From the NCBI RefSeq assembly GCF_000744105.1, contig NZ_JQLH01000001.1, positions 1,302,001-1,366,000 of the forward strand: DNA of 64,000 bases, written 5' to 3'. The notes beneath the pieces were generated by a model, which was not told where the DNA came from, ran no database searches, and worked only from the letters and a program-made list of their open reading frames with translations. This stretch comes from Maribacter forsetii DSM 18668 (GTDB taxonomy: Bacteria; Bacteroidota; Bacteroidia; Flavobacteriales; Flavobacteriaceae). The position numbers were made by a program, and so were the translations under genes. Positions 18,801 to 25,723 of this stretch are shown one piece after another (positions within the stretch are counted from its first letter, which is position 1; every line of letters starts with the position of its first letter).

Positions 18801-18849
18801 AATGGCTCAGTAAAATGCAGAATGTTAAAAATTTGATTCCTATTTTCAT
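15811..18849 (-). CDS. SusC/RagA-family TonB-dependent outer-membrane transporter
   Basis: A 1012-aa protein with signal peptide (ending TVFAQ), a carboxypeptidase-D regulatory-like domain at about 24-100 (GTVTDDNGQPLPGASIIVKG), a TonB-box-like DEVVVVGYGTQ, a plug domain with IRVRGIGS and LYVVDGTFFDDIDFLN, and a long beta-barrel ending YTFGVNIKI. It imports oligosaccharides captured by SusD, powered by TonB. It is the first gene of the operon. The 263-bp region before it holds inverted and direct repeats but no convincing TAnnTTTG box. Confidence 0.96.
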   Translation of the reverse strand: MKIGIKFLTFCILLSHLTVFAQNGISVSGTVTDDNGQPLPGASIIVKGTTTGTQTDFDGLYALNDVPNNGTLVISYIGYSTQETAVNGQTAINISLSEDSQALDEVVVVGYGTQKKADLTGSITTIKTEDITRTPTSAAMQSLQGKVAGLQVVSSGAPGTGPTIRVRGIGSYVGGASDPLYVVDGTFFDDIDFLNTEDIETISVLKDASASAIYGVRAANGVVLIETKSGKINQKPEITYNGYQGVQIAQNVVKLSNSEQFATLARESGSDAEAQSIDNAIQRYGRSRINPNVPDVNTDWYDLILRHALQQNHSIGVAGGTESVTYSLGLNYFEQEGILNMKNDYERFNIRSKINVDITDRLDIGISTLFSNATRYRPESTAFALAYYATPTMPVLDPSKTDAYPRPYANAQDLGYRGTQNPFPVMENTENRDKIRNTLTTVDLNYQLVPDKLTLKTAFYHNFETTETREVRLPYFFGNGNAFRENAELVKRNATFSEQTWDNTLTYNDSYGKHNLTALVGTSYRDRSYEQLEAKGLNFPNGPGIGDESYFLDLANSIDVDGVGDDGVRQYFFSYFGRIAYNFDSKYLLYGTFRADGTSKYQEKWGYFPTVGVGWVVSEESFLENSNVIDFLKLRASWGELGNANVDSSTGGITSDAVDGVFGDVRYPGLVTSSDFEALKWEVTAETNVGLTARLFNNKLTIDSDYYIRETRDAVIPVSRLLVPGETRQNVGVIRNSGFEIVANWNQKVSDNFSFSVGGNFSTLDNEVLDLAGQENLTSGGDTAQRTVVGGTISPFFGLKVDGVYQTDEEIQSDPAAQAAIADGLTVAPGDLKFVDQNGDMVIDAQDRVDLGSYLPTYSFGFNLGMNYRAWDFNLNVIGQGGNVIANQKRFAIRQTPDANIDRDFAVNRWNGAGSTNSYPSARGIRNPWSNQFLSSFFVEKGDFVRLQNVTLGYTLPKLNGKFNPDIRFYITAERPLTFFNYNGFTPEVSDGRDTQTYPIPGVYTFGVNIKI

Positions 18850-18899
18850 AATTGTTTAAAAATTGAGTTGTAAAATTATCAAGTTGTTAATTTCAGTAG

Positions 18900-18919
18900 C
18901 AAGTTATCAAAACAACTTG
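18900..18919. promoter_or_regulatory. Inverted repeat upstream of susC (candidate operator)
   Basis: CAAGTT and AACTTG separated by 8 bp form a perfect dyad 51-70 bp upstream of the susC ATG. A related half, atcaagttgttaa, lies at 18878-18890. Size and place suit a regulator-binding site, perhaps for the LuxR-type regulator encoded just upstream; not proven. Confidence 0.4.
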
Positions 18920-19035
18920 CCCTTACTTTTTATTGAACTACATAAAAAGTACATCAATGGAGTGTGTAGCGTGAAAACCCTTTAATAAGGGCATTTGCAG
19001 TAGTAGATGTGTTAATTTAAAAGTAAAAATTAACG

Positions 19036-19057
19036 TAATGATGTAGTAATGATGTAG
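19036..19057. repeat. Perfect tandem 11-bp direct repeat upstream of susC
   Basis: taatgatgtag occurs twice back to back (19036-19046 and 19047-19057). Eleven bp is about one helical turn, so two identical protein faces would line up. It is 187-208 bp upstream of the susC ATG and downstream of the regulator stop. Confidence 0.5.
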
Positions 19058-19112
19058 ACAATTAACGCATTCTTAATATGTGTAGTAGTATTAAAAACGG
19101 AAAAAGCCTGTT

Positions 19113-21872
19113 CTATTTAAATTTAATGAGATAGTTTGATAGGTTTTGAGAGCTGTCTATGTTCAATTTTTTACGCAAACGATACCTATGTATTTCAACA
19201 CCTCTTATTGAAATACCCATTAAAGGAGCAATCTCTTTTGTAGTATGATTCATTTTAAGATAAGCGCATAATCTGAGATCTTTTGGAGTTAGTTTTGGAT
19301 ACTTCTTTAAAAGGTTTTCAAAAAAGTCTTCATGCAATTCTTTAAAACTAACCTCAAAATGTTTCCAATCTTGATCTTCGTTCATAGAATTGTCTAGTTT
19401 TTTAGATAGTGATCTAAAACGTTGTTTGTTGGTAAATGCATCTTGATTTAGCGCTATAAGGTCTTTAAGTTCGATAATCAATTCATTCTTTTTGGCAACA
19501 CTCATTGTCGTTCTTGCAAGTTCGGTCTGTTTTCTTTTAATTTCTTTTTCTAGCTTCTCCTTCTCTATTTGTGCCAAGCGTTCATCTTGCTCTCGTTGCA
19601 TTTTAATTTTTAACAGGTTATGTTTTTTGGCTAATTTCTGTTTGTTGTACCAACGTACGAGAATTATACTGGCAATAAATAACAGCAAATACCCTAGTAA
19701 ACTCCAATTGGAAAAATACCATGGTCTCAATATTTTGAATTCAATGGTTTTAGGTACTGAAAGTTCGTTGCCGATACTTACCGTATGTATTTTTAAAGTA
19801 TAATCTCCAAATGGTAGGTTTTGAAGATTGATTGTGCCATTGTTTAAATAATTAGATTGATCAATTGACCCCTTAAGTTCATAGAAATAAGTATACTGTT
19901 TAAAACTACCGGCAGATACGTTTATAAGTAAAGATTTAGACTTGTTATAGGGTATTTCAAATGAGTCGGTGGTTAATAAATAGTTTTCATTGTCTTCAAC
20001 CTTAAAAGAGCTTAATCTTGGTGTAGGTAATTCTACGTTCTTTAGTTCATTTTCAAATTTATTGAGGTTAAGTTTTCCAAAGCCATCTGTAAGGGTAAAG
20101 TAATAAATAGAATCATTGTAATTAACTATGGTTTCGGTCTCTATAGCCAGTCTTTTTCTAAGTAGTGCGTCATCTAAAGTGAATTGATTATTCGCCAAAT
20201 CTGTATGGATTAGCTTCTTCTGGTTGTCATTATCAAAAAACCAATAGCTAGTGTCATTATAGTTAACAAGATTCATGTTTACATAATCCTTGAATTCTTC
20301 AAATTCTGAAATTATATCCGATATGGGGTCATATTTAAACCATTTATCTTCACTTGATAGAATTATCTGATTCTTAATGTTGTATAACTTAATGTTGTAT
20401 GTATTGGGTATTGTACCCGATTCTATTTCTGTTATTGTAAGAACTTTTGTGTGCGAATCGTTCATTTTTATTTTGAAAAGCCCTTTATATGGGTGAGCTG
20501 CCCATATGGTTGTTGCGTTTTCAAAACATAATTGCTTCACCGGAAAATCAATACCCGTAACCCGGTTAGATGTCCAATTTCCATTTTTATCTTTTTTGTA
20601 ATTCGCTAAACCGGTATATGTTCCTTGAATATATGAGGATTGGGTTTCAGGTACTTTGGCAATTTGGTAGCCTCCGGAAATATCCGAGACTTTATTCAGT
20701 ATTCCGTTTTTTAATATGAAAGTACCTGTATTGTGTCCGCAAAAAAGGTCACCGTCTATAATTTCTAAATCCCAAACATGGCCTTGTGAACCTGGTACAA
20801 ATTGTAATTGGGCATCTTTAAAATAATAGATACCCGTATTACTGCCCAAATACAGTTCATTGTTGTAATCAACAAGGTCATACACCGTACCCAAAACACC
20901 TGAATGGTCAGTGTAATAAGTTATAGGGTTTTTTAATTGAATCTTATCTATACCGTTATCAAGACCTAACCATAATTGATCTTTAAACTGTAACATTGCC
21001 AAAACAGTATTGTTTTGCAGCCCTAAAGATTTGTTGAGGTTTTGAAATGTGTTGTGTTTAAAATTATAAGTATAAATTCCGTTTTTGATAGTGCCAAAAG
21101 CAACCGTATTTTGGTCTACTGATAACACCTTGTTTAATTGATGTTCCTTTAATTCATTATTTATGGAATCGTCGAGTAATTTAACTTGACCGTCTATAAG
21201 TAAAAAACAACCGTTGAGTTTGGTGCCAATTAATAGATGATCTCTAAAAGAGACCATATCAACTATGGTTTTACCTTCTAAGATATCTTGTGATTCTAGA
21301 GGGATAAGCTTATTGTCTTCTATCCAGTATAATCTTTTTTGCTCTCCGGCAACTATAATTTTATTTTCATGCTTTGCTATGTTGGTGACAACAAAAGGAG
21401 CATCTAAAACCGTAATTTTTTCATTCTTGTAGATATAAACGGTGGAAAATGATCTAAAAATGATCTGGTCATCAAGCGGTATAATTTGCCAGAATTCTTC
21501 GTTCGTAAATTCATGGTCGGTTATTAAGTGTGTTAATGATGTGTACTCTAAAGAACCATACGGGTTCATTTTCCAAAATCCGAATTCTTCATAAGACCCG
21601 GTGAAAATTTTGCCATTAGCATTGGTGACGGAACGAATAATAGTTTTGTTGGGTAATTTATTGAGTGTCCACCTTTCTCCATTAAAATGTAGAAGTCCGT
21701 TGTTGTTAGCTACATATAATTCTCCGTTATCATCAATGGACAAACCCCAATTTTTACTGGCAGCGTTATACTCATAGCTGCTATAATTTCGTATTGGTGG
21801 AAATAAGTTTTGACCGATACTCCATGTAGGAATAATATACCAGGCGATGACAAGAAGTAATCTAAAGTTCAT
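19113..21872 (-). CDS. Membrane-spanning propeller sensor with LuxR-type DNA-binding domain
   Basis: A 919-aa protein: signal peptide (about 1-20), a long periplasmic region of two-component-regulator propeller repeats (WGLSIDDNGELYVANNNG and similar), a Y_Y_Y domain near 650-710, one membrane span at about 724-740, a charged coiled coil (about 745-810), and a LuxR-type helix-turn-helix at about 858-919 (LTPKDLRLCAYLKMNHTTKEIA, GVEIHRYRLRKKL). There is no histidine kinase or receiver, so signal must pass directly from periplasmic ligand to the cytoplasmic DNA-binding part. Directly upstream of susC, it is the probable regulator of the locus. Confidence 0.88.
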   Translation of the reverse strand: MNFRLLLVIAWYIIPTWSIGQNLFPPIRNYSSYEYNAASKNWGLSIDDNGELYVANNNGLLHFNGERWTLNKLPNKTIIRSVTNANGKIFTGSYEEFGFWKMNPYGSLEYTSLTHLITDHEFTNEEFWQIIPLDDQIIFRSFSTVYIYKNEKITVLDAPFVVTNIAKHENKIIVAGEQKRLYWIEDNKLIPLESQDILEGKTIVDMVSFRDHLLIGTKLNGCFLLIDGQVKLLDDSINNELKEHQLNKVLSVDQNTVAFGTIKNGIYTYNFKHNTFQNLNKSLGLQNNTVLAMLQFKDQLWLGLDNGIDKIQLKNPITYYTDHSGVLGTVYDLVDYNNELYLGSNTGIYYFKDAQLQFVPGSQGHVWDLEIIDGDLFCGHNTGTFILKNGILNKVSDISGGYQIAKVPETQSSYIQGTYTGLANYKKDKNGNWTSNRVTGIDFPVKQLCFENATTIWAAHPYKGLFKIKMNDSHTKVLTITEIESGTIPNTYNIKLYNIKNQIILSSEDKWFKYDPISDIISEFEEFKDYVNMNLVNYNDTSYWFFDNDNQKKLIHTDLANNQFTLDDALLRKRLAIETETIVNYNDSIYYFTLTDGFGKLNLNKFENELKNVELPTPRLSSFKVEDNENYLLTTDSFEIPYNKSKSLLINVSAGSFKQYTYFYELKGSIDQSNYLNNGTINLQNLPFGDYTLKIHTVSIGNELSVPKTIEFKILRPWYFSNWSLLGYLLLFIASIILVRWYNKQKLAKKHNLLKIKMQREQDERLAQIEKEKLEKEIKRKQTELARTTMSVAKKNELIIELKDLIALNQDAFTNKQRFRSLSKKLDNSMNEDQDWKHFEVSFKELHEDFFENLLKKYPKLTPKDLRLCAYLKMNHTTKEIAPLMGISIRGVEIHRYRLRKKLNIDSSQNLSNYLIKFK

Positions 21873-22197
21873 TGATTTAAGGAGGTATTGTAATTATCTG
21901 TTAAGATAAAGATAGTAGAATCATTAGGTATGTAAACTTATTGTAAGTTAAATCATAGCTATTCGTTATTTTCTTTTTGAACTAAAAGGGAGGTGTTCAT
22001 TAAATCTCTCAACAAAATGTAATCATTATTTTAGATTGAAAAATCCATATTTACAATTTGCCATTCCTTAAAATAAAAGGATGTTGGAATTACTTTTAAT
22101 GATTTAATATTGATAGTTTTCCTAGTTGTTGTCTTTTAATTAAAAATACAATTCTTAGTGGATGTTTTTTATATTAAAAACGAATTTTTCTGCAAAT
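21873..22197. other. Non-coding stretch upstream of the propeller regulator
   Basis: No open frame of note and no TAnnTTTG box on the minus strand was found. The motif aaggaggt near 21881 is on the plus strand, with no gene behind it. The promoter of the regulator should lie here but is not recognisable by eye. Confidence 0.5.
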
Positions 22198-22240
22198 AAA
22201 AAACCAGCAATTCCAAAAAGCTTTTTGGAATTGCTGGTTT
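22198..22240 (-). terminator. Terminator of tRNA-Arg (perfect 40-bp palindrome)
   Basis: Bases 22201-22240 are a perfect palindrome; each arm is 20 bp, centred on the AAAAAG/CTTTTT junction. On the minus strand it follows the tRNA 3' end by 6 nt and runs into a T tract (complement of the A run at 22198-22203). Confidence 0.85.
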
Positions 22241-22246
22241 TGCTAG

Positions 22247-22320
22247 TGACCTCGACAGGATTCAAACCTGTAACCTCTTGAGCCGTAATCAAGTGCGCTA
22301 TTCAGTTGCGCCACGAGGCC
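22247..22320 (-). tRNA. tRNA-Arg (anticodon ACG)
   Basis: Read on the minus strand, the 7-bp acceptor (GGCCTCG with CGAGGTC, one G-U pair), D arm, anticodon stem CTTGA/TCAAG with loop TTACGGC, and T arm with GGTTTGAATCC all form. The loop places ACG as anticodon (read as ICG after deamination), decoding CGU/CGC/CGA. Discriminator base is A; CCA is not encoded. A strong promoter lies 27-57 bp upstream and a palindromic terminator just downstream. Confidence 0.96.
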
Positions 22321-22346
22321 ATTTTTAATTTTCCCTTAGCGGGGTG

Positions 22347-22377
22347 CAAATATATTTCTTTTTACATTTACCACAAA
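22347..22377 (-). promoter_or_regulatory. Promoter of tRNA-Arg
   Basis: Minus strand: TTTG (-33 element, 22377-22374), 19-bp spacer, TATATTTG (-7 box, 22354-22347). This matches the Bacteroidota TTTG/TAnnTTTG consensus exactly. Transcription would start near 22340, about 20 nt before the mature tRNA. Confidence 0.8.
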
Positions 22378-22423
22378 ATAAAGAACACAATATTAAAAGG
22401 ATTTTAAAAGCTTTATTAGAGAT

Positions 22424-22909
22424 GTGCCTAATTTTCCTAAAGATGGAGTCATTTTTAAAGACATTACTTCTTTGCTCCAGAACCCTAAAGCACTTAATGA
22501 AACGGCAAATGCTTTGTATGATTTGCTTGATGGTCAAAAAATAGACAAAGTAGTTGGTATGGAAAGTAGAGGGTTTATTTTTGGTCCTATGTTAGCTCAT
22601 AAGTTAAATGCAGGTTTTGTGCCCGTACGTAAACCTGGTAAGCTGCCGTCTACCACGTTAAGTGAGACTTATGATTTAGAATATGGTACAGATACCTTGG
22701 AAATTCATGTTGATGGAATTGAGAAAGGGGATAAGGTATTAATTCATGATGATGTATTAGCAACTGGTGGTACTGCTAAAGCTACGTGTAATTTAATAGA
22801 AAGATTGGGAGGAGAAATAGTTCAATGTAATTTTCTAATAGAACTCACTTTTTTAGAAGGTGGTTCTAGAATTGGTGACTATGCCGTAAAATCTTTGGTA
22901 AAATACTAG
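22424..22909 (+). CDS. apt: Adenine phosphoribosyltransferase
   Basis: Salvage enzyme making AMP from adenine and PRPP. PNFPKDGVIFKDITSLL, GMESRGFIFG and the PRPP loop VLIHDDVLATGGTAKA (residues 105-120 from this start) identify it firmly. The start is odd. The frame continues upstream as KDFKSFIRDV, the normal N terminus of the family, to a stop at 22394-22396, yet contains no ATG, GTG or TTG before GTG 22424. The codon where Met is expected is AAG (22397-22399); with it the protein would be 170 aa, the usual length. GTG gives 161 aa without the first helix. Possibly a non-standard start, a mutation or a sequence error. Its 3' end overlaps the next, convergent gene. Confidence 0.9.
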   Translation: MPNFPKDGVIFKDITSLLQNPKALNETANALYDLLDGQKIDKVVGMESRGFIFGPMLAHKLNAGFVPVRKPGKLPSTTLSETYDLEYGTDTLEIHVDGIEKGDKVLIHDDVLATGGTAKATCNLIERLGGEIVQCNFLIELTFLEGGSRIGDYAVKSLVKY

Positions 22910-23082
22910 TCTAGCGCTTTTTTGGTAATAAAATAACGCCAGCCAATTAGAGCCATTTGTAGCTTGTTAGCTTTAGATAAATCTAAATGTTGTTTACTGT
23001 AAGAAGGTAAGATAGCTTTGTTTAGCTTGGCTATTAATTTGTAGAGCTTCTTTTTCAAATTAAAATTTTTATAAAAATACAT
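22906..23082 (-). CDS. Small basic conserved-looking protein, 58 aa
   Basis: Short minus-strand ORF with ATG at 23082 and TAG at 22906-22908, overlapping the apt stop by 3 nt (the shared palindrome ctag). The product begins MYFYKNFNLKKKLYKL and continues with LPSYSKQHLDLSKA, KLQMALIGWRYFITKKALD. The composition (11 Lys, Trp, regular hydrophobic spacing) and complete codon structure argue for a real gene. I recall similar small proteins next to apt in flavobacteria, sometimes labelled SsrA-binding protein, although it lacks the SmpB fold. Function unknown; probably RNA- or membrane-associated given its charge. Confidence 0.65.
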   Translation of the reverse strand: MYFYKNFNLKKKLYKLIAKLNKAILPSYSKQHLDLSKANKLQMALIGWRYFITKKALD

Positions 23083-23087
23083 AAATT

Positions 23088-23114
23088 ACTTAACGCTTGA
23101 TCAAGTTGTTAAGT
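23088..23114. repeat. Near-perfect 27-bp inverted repeat upstream of the 58-aa gene
   Basis: ACTTAAC (23088-23094) pairs with GTTAAGT (23108-23114), and the interior contains the palindrome CTTGATCAAG. It lies just upstream of the small minus-strand gene and could be an operator or a hairpin. It shares the 13-mer atcaagttgttaa (23100-23112) with the susC upstream region (18878-18890). Confidence 0.5.
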
Positions 23115-23636
23115 AGCTATGCATATATTTTTATAAAGTATTTAGTGATATACTAAGGTTACGATTATACTTAAGATGAAGACAACAAGAACTTTTATTA
23201 CAGTAATCATATTTTAAGGTTTTAGTGGTGGATTATTTTTAGATTGTTCTCGAAAGATATGATTGTAGTAGTGTTCCCACAAATGAAAATCGTTAAAATA
23301 ATGATTTTGAATACTAATGTGTAAGAGTGGAAATTAAATAGGTTATAATTAGTAACTTTTTATCTACAATAGAGTTTTAATATATAATAGTATTATTCGT
23401 ATGTGTATTGAATTGTAATAATTGAAGGTCGTTTTTTAATGATGTTTAGAAAACGTAGAGCTAAAATTTAAAGTTATTACATAAAAAGTGCCTTTCCGTT
23501 CTTTTTTGAGTAAATAAGCTATGCATTATTAGCATATAGATTTAATGATTACTTGGTAAAGATTTTAGTTCGTAGATGCCATCAATTGTCATGTGTCATC
23601 ACATATCTTCTAATTATATTTGTCAAAATTATTTTC
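23115..23636. other. Non-coding AT-rich stretch before the antiporter
   Basis: About 520 bp with no supported gene. A 13-codon frame at 23176 starts like a signal segment but stops at once. An in-frame upstream ATG-less extension of the antiporter frame exists from 23553 but does not look like protein. Confidence 0.5.
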
Positions 23637-24575
23637 ATGCAAGATTTCTTATTTATTGTTGGCGGGTTGGTATTGCTTATTGCAGGTGGAAACTGGCTCT
23701 TAAAAGCTGCGGTAGATTTATCGTTGAAACTAAAAATTCCTAAAATCGTAATTGGAATGACGGTGGTATCTTTTGCTACATCGGCACCAGAGCTTATTGT
23801 AAGTATAAACGCCGCTTTAGACGGATTTCCAGATCTGGCTTTCGGTAACGTAGTAGGATCTAATATTGCTAATCTAGGTTTGGTGCTTGCTATAACTATT
23901 TTGCTTAGTCCTATTGATGTTAGTAAAAGTTTCTATACTACAGATTGGCCTGTAATGATGTTGGCTTCTTTACTCTTTTTCTTCTTTATATATTTTGATG
24001 GTGTGCTTGTGCAATATGAAGGTATAATCATGGTAGTTTTCCTTTTTCTATTTTTAATATATCTGTTGCGTTTTCAAAAACCTGCTGTTATAGATGAAGA
24101 AGATGAACCAGATGTTATGATGCCTACTTACAAAACAGCCTTATTATTAGGGCTAGGTGGAAGTGCACTTTGGGGAGGTTCTGAACTCTTGATTAGTGGA
24201 GCTGTTGGTATGGCGACTATATTTGGTGTTAGTGAGCGTGTAATAGCCATAACTATTGTTTCTGTAGGGACAAGTATTCCAGAATTGGCAGCATCTATTA
24301 TAGCAGTAATTAAAAAGGAAAAAGCAATCTCCTTAGGGAACTTAATTGGGTCAAATATTTTTAACCTTCTTGCCGTATTGGGAATTACATCTATAATTAC
24401 ACCAATATCGGTTATGGATGAAGGTCTTTTGACAAATGATATTTTTTGGATGTTGGGTATTTCTTTCCTTATTCTTCCATTGGTTTTTATACCTAAAGGA
24501 TTACGTTTAGGTTGGAGAGATGGTTTGATATTGATAAGTGTTTATTTAGCCTTTATATATGTGACTATTGGTTAA
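23637..24575 (+). CDS. Calcium/sodium antiporter (YrbG-like, CaCA family)
   Basis: A 312-aa inner-membrane protein with about ten hydrophobic segments and the two inverted alpha repeats of CaCA exchangers: GMTVVSFATSAPELIVSINAAL (first) and TIVSVGTSIPELAASIIAV with LGNLIGSNIFNLLAVLG (second). The first repeat also has FGNVVGSNIANLGLVLA. The start was moved to ATG 23637, since the upstream 28 codons are unlike the family and the first membrane segment begins right after this Met. The family exchanges Na+ or H+ for Ca2+. It is monocistronic, with a terminator downstream. Confidence 0.92.
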   Translation: MQDFLFIVGGLVLLIAGGNWLLKAAVDLSLKLKIPKIVIGMTVVSFATSAPELIVSINAALDGFPDLAFGNVVGSNIANLGLVLAITILLSPIDVSKSFYTTDWPVMMLASLLFFFFIYFDGVLVQYEGIIMVVFLFLFLIYLLRFQKPAVIDEEDEPDVMMPTYKTALLLGLGGSALWGGSELLISGAVGMATIFGVSERVIAITIVSVGTSIPELAASIIAVIKKEKAISLGNLIGSNIFNLLAVLGITSIITPISVMDEGLLTNDIFWMLGISFLILPLVFIPKGLRLGWRDGLILISVYLAFIYVTIG

Positions 24576-24603
24576 GCTCTTATAGTTTAAAATGGTACTA
24601 ATA

Positions 24604-24635
24604 AAAAACGCCCTGAACAAGTTCAAGGCGTTTTT
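24604..24635. terminator. Bidirectional terminator between antiporter and glutamine synthetase
   Basis: AAAAACGCC pairs with GGCGTTTTT, extended by TGAA/TTCA after one mismatch. It lies between convergent genes, with A and T tracts on the two sides, so it can serve both. Confidence 0.88.
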
Positions 24636-24660
24636 AGTATAATCAACAATTAATTTGGTA

Positions 24661-25683
24661 TTAGATCTTTGCAGTTTTAACTGTCTTAATAATTCTAGCT
24701 GCAATTTTGTATGGATCACCGTTAGAAGCTGGTCTTCTATCTTCTAACCAACCTTTGTATCCTTTTTCAACAGCAATTAGTGGAATACGTATTGATGCAC
24801 CTCTATCTGAAACTCCCCAAGAGAAATCCGTGATAGCTGCAGTTTCGTGTAATCCTGTTAAACGTTGGTCGTTAAACTCACCGTAAACAGCAATATGTTC
24901 TTTAACAAACGGACGGAAAGATTCACAGATAGCTGCGTAAGTTTCTTTAGATCCACAAGTTCTTAATGTTGTGTTAGAGAAGTTTGCATGCATACCAGAT
25001 CCATTCCAGTCCATGTCCTTGCCTAATGGTTTTGGGTGGTAGTCTATATAGTATCCGTATTTTTCAGTTAATCTATCAAGAAGATATCTTGCGATCCAGA
25101 TTTCATCACCTGCTTTTTTAGCACCTTTAGCGAACAGTTGAAACTCCCATTGTCCAGAAGCAACCTCTTGGTTGATCCCTTCAAAGTTTAAACCTGCATC
25201 GATACAAAGATCTGCATGTTCTTCAACTAAACCTCTACCATGAGTGTTTTTACCACCTACAGAACAGTAGTACATACCTTGTGGAGCAGGATAACCACCA
25301 ATAGGGAAACCTAATGGTAATTGTGTTTTCGTATCCATAATGAAATACTCTTGCTCAAAACCGAACCAGAAATCATTATCCTCATCTTCAATGGTAGCTC
25401 TACCGTTAGATACATGCGGAGTTCCGTCAGCGTTCATAACTTCGGTCATCACTAAATAACCGTTAATTCTAGCAGGATCTGGGTATATAGCTACAGGAAC
25501 TAATAAACAGTCAGATGACCCGCCTTCAGCTTGTTTTGTTGAAGATCCATCAAAAGACCAGTTGCCTAATTCTTCTATTGTACCTTTAAAATCTTCGTGT
25601 TCTTCTACTTTAGTTTTACTCCTTAAGTTTTGAGTTGGAAAGTATCCATCTAACCAGATGTATTCTAATTTAATTTTGGCCAT
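24661..25683 (-). CDS. Glutamine synthetase, type II (eukaryotic-like)
   Basis: A 340-aa enzyme forming glutamine from glutamate, ammonia and ATP. The short length and motifs are those of GSII: beta-grasp NWSFDGSSTKQAEGGSSDCLLVP (residues about 41-63, quoted in part: NWSFDGSSTKQ), FGFEQEYF with metal-ligand Glu110 and Glu112, MDWNGSGMHANFS, HIAVYGEFNDQRLTGLHET and SDRGASIRIP. There is no adenylylation-loop tyrosine of GSI type. It is divergent from the type III enzyme gene, with 186 bp between the starts that must hold both promoters. Confidence 0.95.
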   Translation of the reverse strand: MAKIKLEYIWLDGYFPTQNLRSKTKVEEHEDFKGTIEELGNWSFDGSSTKQAEGGSSDCLLVPVAIYPDPARINGYLVMTEVMNADGTPHVSNGRATIEDEDNDFWFGFEQEYFIMDTKTQLPLGFPIGGYPAPQGMYYCSVGGKNTHGRGLVEEHADLCIDAGLNFEGINQEVASGQWEFQLFAKGAKKAGDEIWIARYLLDRLTEKYGYYIDYHPKPLGKDMDWNGSGMHANFSNTTLRTCGSKETYAAICESFRPFVKEHIAVYGEFNDQRLTGLHETAAITDFSWGVSDRGASIRIPLIAVEKGYKGWLEDRRPASNGDPYKIAARIIKTVKTAKI

Positions 25684-25715
25684 AATATGTTCGTTATTTT
25701 TTAATAAAAGACAAA

Positions 25716-25723
25716 CAAAAATA
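25716..25723 (-). promoter_or_regulatory. Candidate -7 box for glutamine synthetase II
   Basis: Minus-strand TATTTTTG fits TAnnTTTG, 33-40 bp upstream of the ATG. No TTG at the usual -33 distance, which would suit activator-dependent control. Confidence 0.5.

Noticed and set aside
21878..21890. Perfect aaggaggt Shine-Dalgarno-like motif
   Set aside because: It is on the plus strand with no gene downstream; the adjacent gene is on the minus strand.
4847..22247. Integrase or transposase within the putative island
   Set aside because: All frames between the tRNA copies are assigned to the polysaccharide locus; no recombinase motif was found.
22344..22544. Frame-shifted 5' end of apt in another frame
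   Set aside because: The other frame encodes no apt-like residues; the apt-like sequence KDFKSFIRD is continuous in the apt frame.
23176..23217. 13-codon frame starting like a signal peptide
   Set aside because: Stops after 13 codons and has no continuation in other frames.
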